From Shinella sumterensis (GTDB lineage: Bacteria; Pseudomonadota; Alphaproteobacteria; Rhizobiales; Rhizobiaceae): a stretch of DNA of 64,000 nucleotides. The stretch's first letter is position 1, and the number at the start of each line of letters is the position of its first letter. This document shows positions 62,451-64,000 of this stretch, piece by piece. Where the stretch lies: assembly GCF_004514425.2 (NCBI RefSeq), contig NZ_MYFN02000010.1, forward strand, positions 62,001 to 126,000, read 5' to 3'. The notes below the pieces were generated by a model. That model was not told the DNA's origin, did not search any database, and saw only the letters and a program-made list of their open reading frames with translations. The translations under genes and the position numbers were made by a program.

Positions 62451-63317
62451 TCAGCGACCCCCGCCCTGCTTGAGCGCATCCGCAAGCCGCATCGTCGCCG
62501 AACCCGGCTTCAGCGGCTTCTGCTGGCTTTCATGCGGCGCCCAGCCCGAGACATAGATGATCGAAAAGGTCGCCCTGATCCGACCGTCGGGGTCCGAGAA
62601 GCGTTCGGCATAGAGTTCGGCCGCGCGCAGCAGGACGCCGCGCGCCAGCGGCCGCCGGCTGCGGCCGGAAAGCGGGTTCGCCATGCCCATAGCACGCAGA
62701 TCCTTCATCAGCGGAAAGATCGAATCGTAGCGCACCGTATAGGTTTCCTTGTCCGTCACCGGCAGCGCAAAGCCGCCGCGCTGGAGCAGGGCCCCGACAT
62801 CCCGCACATCCGGAAACGGAATGACGCGCGGGCTGGCACCCCCGGAAATCTCGCTTTCGGCCGCGAGCAGTACTTCCCGTAGTTCCTGCAACGTGCCGCT
62901 GCCGGGAATGGCCGCAAGGAAAAGGCCGTCCGGCTTCAGCGCCCGCCGGATCTGCACGAAAACGCCCGGCGTGTCGTTGGTGAGATGCAGCGCAAGCGGC
63001 GAGACGATGAGATTGACCGACTGCGGCTCAAGCGGAACCGTTTCCAGCGCTGCCAGCGTAACCGGCTCTCCCGCCGAAAAACGCCGGTCGCTCTCCACGC
63101 GTTCGATGGCATCGACCTTGCCGGTGCCGGCGATCGCCCGCGCCACGGCTCCGGTATGGCCATGCAGTTCGACCGCCTTCTCGAACCGGCGGTCTATCAC
63201 GCTCAACCGCTCGGCAAGCTCCTCCGCGACGATGTCGAGCAGGAAGTCCGCCGGGCCGCTGCGAAGCGCGCGCAACCGGTTGGTATCGATGAGGGCATGG
63301 TCGAAGAGCGTTTCCAT
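62451..63317 (-). CDS. BioC/NDUFAF5-like SAM methyltransferase
   Basis: A 288-aa methyltransferase with a Methyltransf_11-like domain (about 45-190): VNLIVSPLALHLTNDTPGVF and RRALKPDGLFLAAIPGSGTLQELRE. It is of the kind related to BioC and to the mitochondrial complex I assembly factor NDUFAF5. Start at 63317 (METLFDHALID). Divergent from comF, the common rhizobial arrangement. Substrate unknown. Confidence 0.88.
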   Translation of the reverse strand: METLFDHALIDTNRLRALRSGPADFLLDIVAEELAERLSVIDRRFEKAVELHGHTGAVARAIAGTGKVDAIERVESDRRFSAGEPVTLAALETVPLEPQSVNLIVSPLALHLTNDTPGVFVQIRRALKPDGLFLAAIPGSGTLQELREVLLAAESEISGGASPRVIPFPDVRDVGALLQRGGFALPVTDKETYTVRYDSIFPLMKDLRAMGMANPLSGRSRRPLARGVLLRAAELYAERFSDPDGRIRATFSIIYVSGWAPHESQQKPLKPGSATMRLADALKQGGGR

Positions 63318-63376
63318 TGGCGATCCTGTTCGGAATTCCTTCGCTTTGGCCGGCAAGTGCGACTATTGTCAACCGC

Positions 63377-64000
63377 ATGGGCGAAATAGAGGCCGAGGCA
63401 TTGCCGGCAATCCCGCTCCGGCAGGCCCTCGCCCGCCGGATGAAGGCCTTCGCTGGCGCGGCCCTCGACATCGTCTACCCGCCCGCCTGTGCGGGATGCG
63501 GCCTGCTGCTGGGCACGGGTGCAGGGCTTTGCGCGCATTGCTGGTCGCGGCTTGCGCTGATCGAGCGCCCCTATTGCGAAGTGCTCGGCACGCCCTTCTC
63601 CCATGATCTCGGCCCCGGCATCCTCAGCGCCGACGCCATCGCCCATCCTCCGCCGTTCGACCGGCTGCGGTCCGTCGCCCTCTATGACGACCTCGCCCGC
63701 ATTCTCGTGCATTCGCTGAAATATCGCGACCGCACGGACCTTGCGCCCATGATGGCGCAATGGATGCTACGCGCCGGCGACGGCACGATCGAGGCGGCCG
63801 ATGTGATCGTGCCGGTGCCGCTGCACCGCTTGCGGCTGGTCTGGCGCAAGTTCAACCAGGCGGCCGAACTCGCCCGCGCACTCGGCGCGCTCGCCGGCAG
63901 GCCGGTTCTCATCGATGCCGTGCGCCGCGTCAAACGCACCCGTCGCCAGATCGGTCTCAACCCGCGCGCCCGCGAGGAGAACGTGCGCGGCGCCTTCGCG
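63377..64000 (+). CDS. comF: ComF-family phosphoribosyltransferase-like protein, partial
   Basis: The first 208 codons of a ComF/GntX-type protein. It has an N-terminal zinc-finger-like CAGCGLLLGTGAGLCAHCW (about 38-56) and the start of the phosphoribosyltransferase-like domain (VIVPVPLHRLRLVWRKFNQA, about 142-161). The 3' end runs off the window at 64000. ComF relates to DNA uptake in competent species; in rhizobia the role is unproved. Confidence 0.9.
   Translation, partial: MGEIEAEALPAIPLRQALARRMKAFAGAALDIVYPPACAGCGLLLGTGAGLCAHCWSRLALIERPYCEVLGTPFSHDLGPGILSADAIAHPPPFDRLRSVALYDDLARILVHSLKYRDRTDLAPMMAQWMLRAGDGTIEAADVIVPVPLHRLRLVWRKFNQAAELARALGALAGRPVLIDAVRRVKRTRRQIGLNPRAREENVRGAFA

Overview
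The window is about 64 kb of high-GC chromosome from an alphaproteobacterium, almost certainly a member of the Rhizobiaceae (Rhizobium/Agrobacterium/Ensifer/Shinella type). The basis is gene content and protein sequence: the order accA-xerD-aroK-aroB, cobST, the DUF3108/rpmB pair, DUF2125, TIGR02302, CpdR, a PduO-type adenosyltransferase next to a HIG1-like twin-TM protein, and candidate EcfG-type and CtrA-type regulatory motifs. The genus cannot be settled from the sequence alone. No IS element, prophage, CRISPR array or rRNA gene was seen. One tRNA gene (Leu, anticodon CAA) is present.

Layout. 1-10.9 kb: envelope and core metabolism (L,D-transpeptidase, accA, xerD on the minus strand; aroK, aroB and a shortened CorC-like protein on the plus strand; bolA; a DnaJ-domain protein; cobS-cobT and an esterase-like gene). 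10.9-19.8 kb: a queuosine-precursor transporter downstream of rpmB, DUF3108, a YddG-like exporter, gloB, a methyltransferase, an arogenate/prephenate dehydrogenase, DUF2125, a ChaC-like enzyme, plsC and ydcF. 19.9-29.9 kb: ftsEX, hpt, cpdR, TIGR02302, lysA-lptM, argH, tlpA. 29.9-33.7 kb: the sulfate importer operon sbp-cysT-cysW-cysA, followed by an A/T-richer LtaS/sulfatase-like membrane gene (33.9-35.2 kb). 35.3-44.7 kb: hbd, etfBA, rhomboid, PduO/HIG1, SDR, YihY, gluQRS, an AlkA-type glycosylase, an HNH nuclease, dsbB. 44.9-50.0 kb: an accessory-looking block of regulators and reductases (DUF1330, AraC, Tat-exported SDR, a second SDR, TetR, NAD(P)H oxidoreductase) ending at tRNA-Leu. 50.3-64 kb: a BON-domain gene under a likely EcfG promoter, an acyl-CoA ligase, a polysaccharide-type acetyltransferase and flippase, secA, a parvulin, argJ-GNAT-mutT, an orphan Flp pilin, a methyltransferase and a partial comF.

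Most of the region is ordinary housekeeping. The items most worth a second look are regulatory or structural: an H-type pseudoknot resembling a preQ1-I riboswitch that embraces the start codon of the yhhQ-like transporter; a perfect 20-bp inverted repeat between a divergent SDR and yihY; a sigma-70-like promoter for etfBA with a palindrome filling its 17-bp spacer; a textbook EcfG promoter with a double-hairpin leader before the BON gene; tandem CtrA-like boxes before the Flp pilin; and a CorC-like protein that has lost its DUF21 membrane domain.
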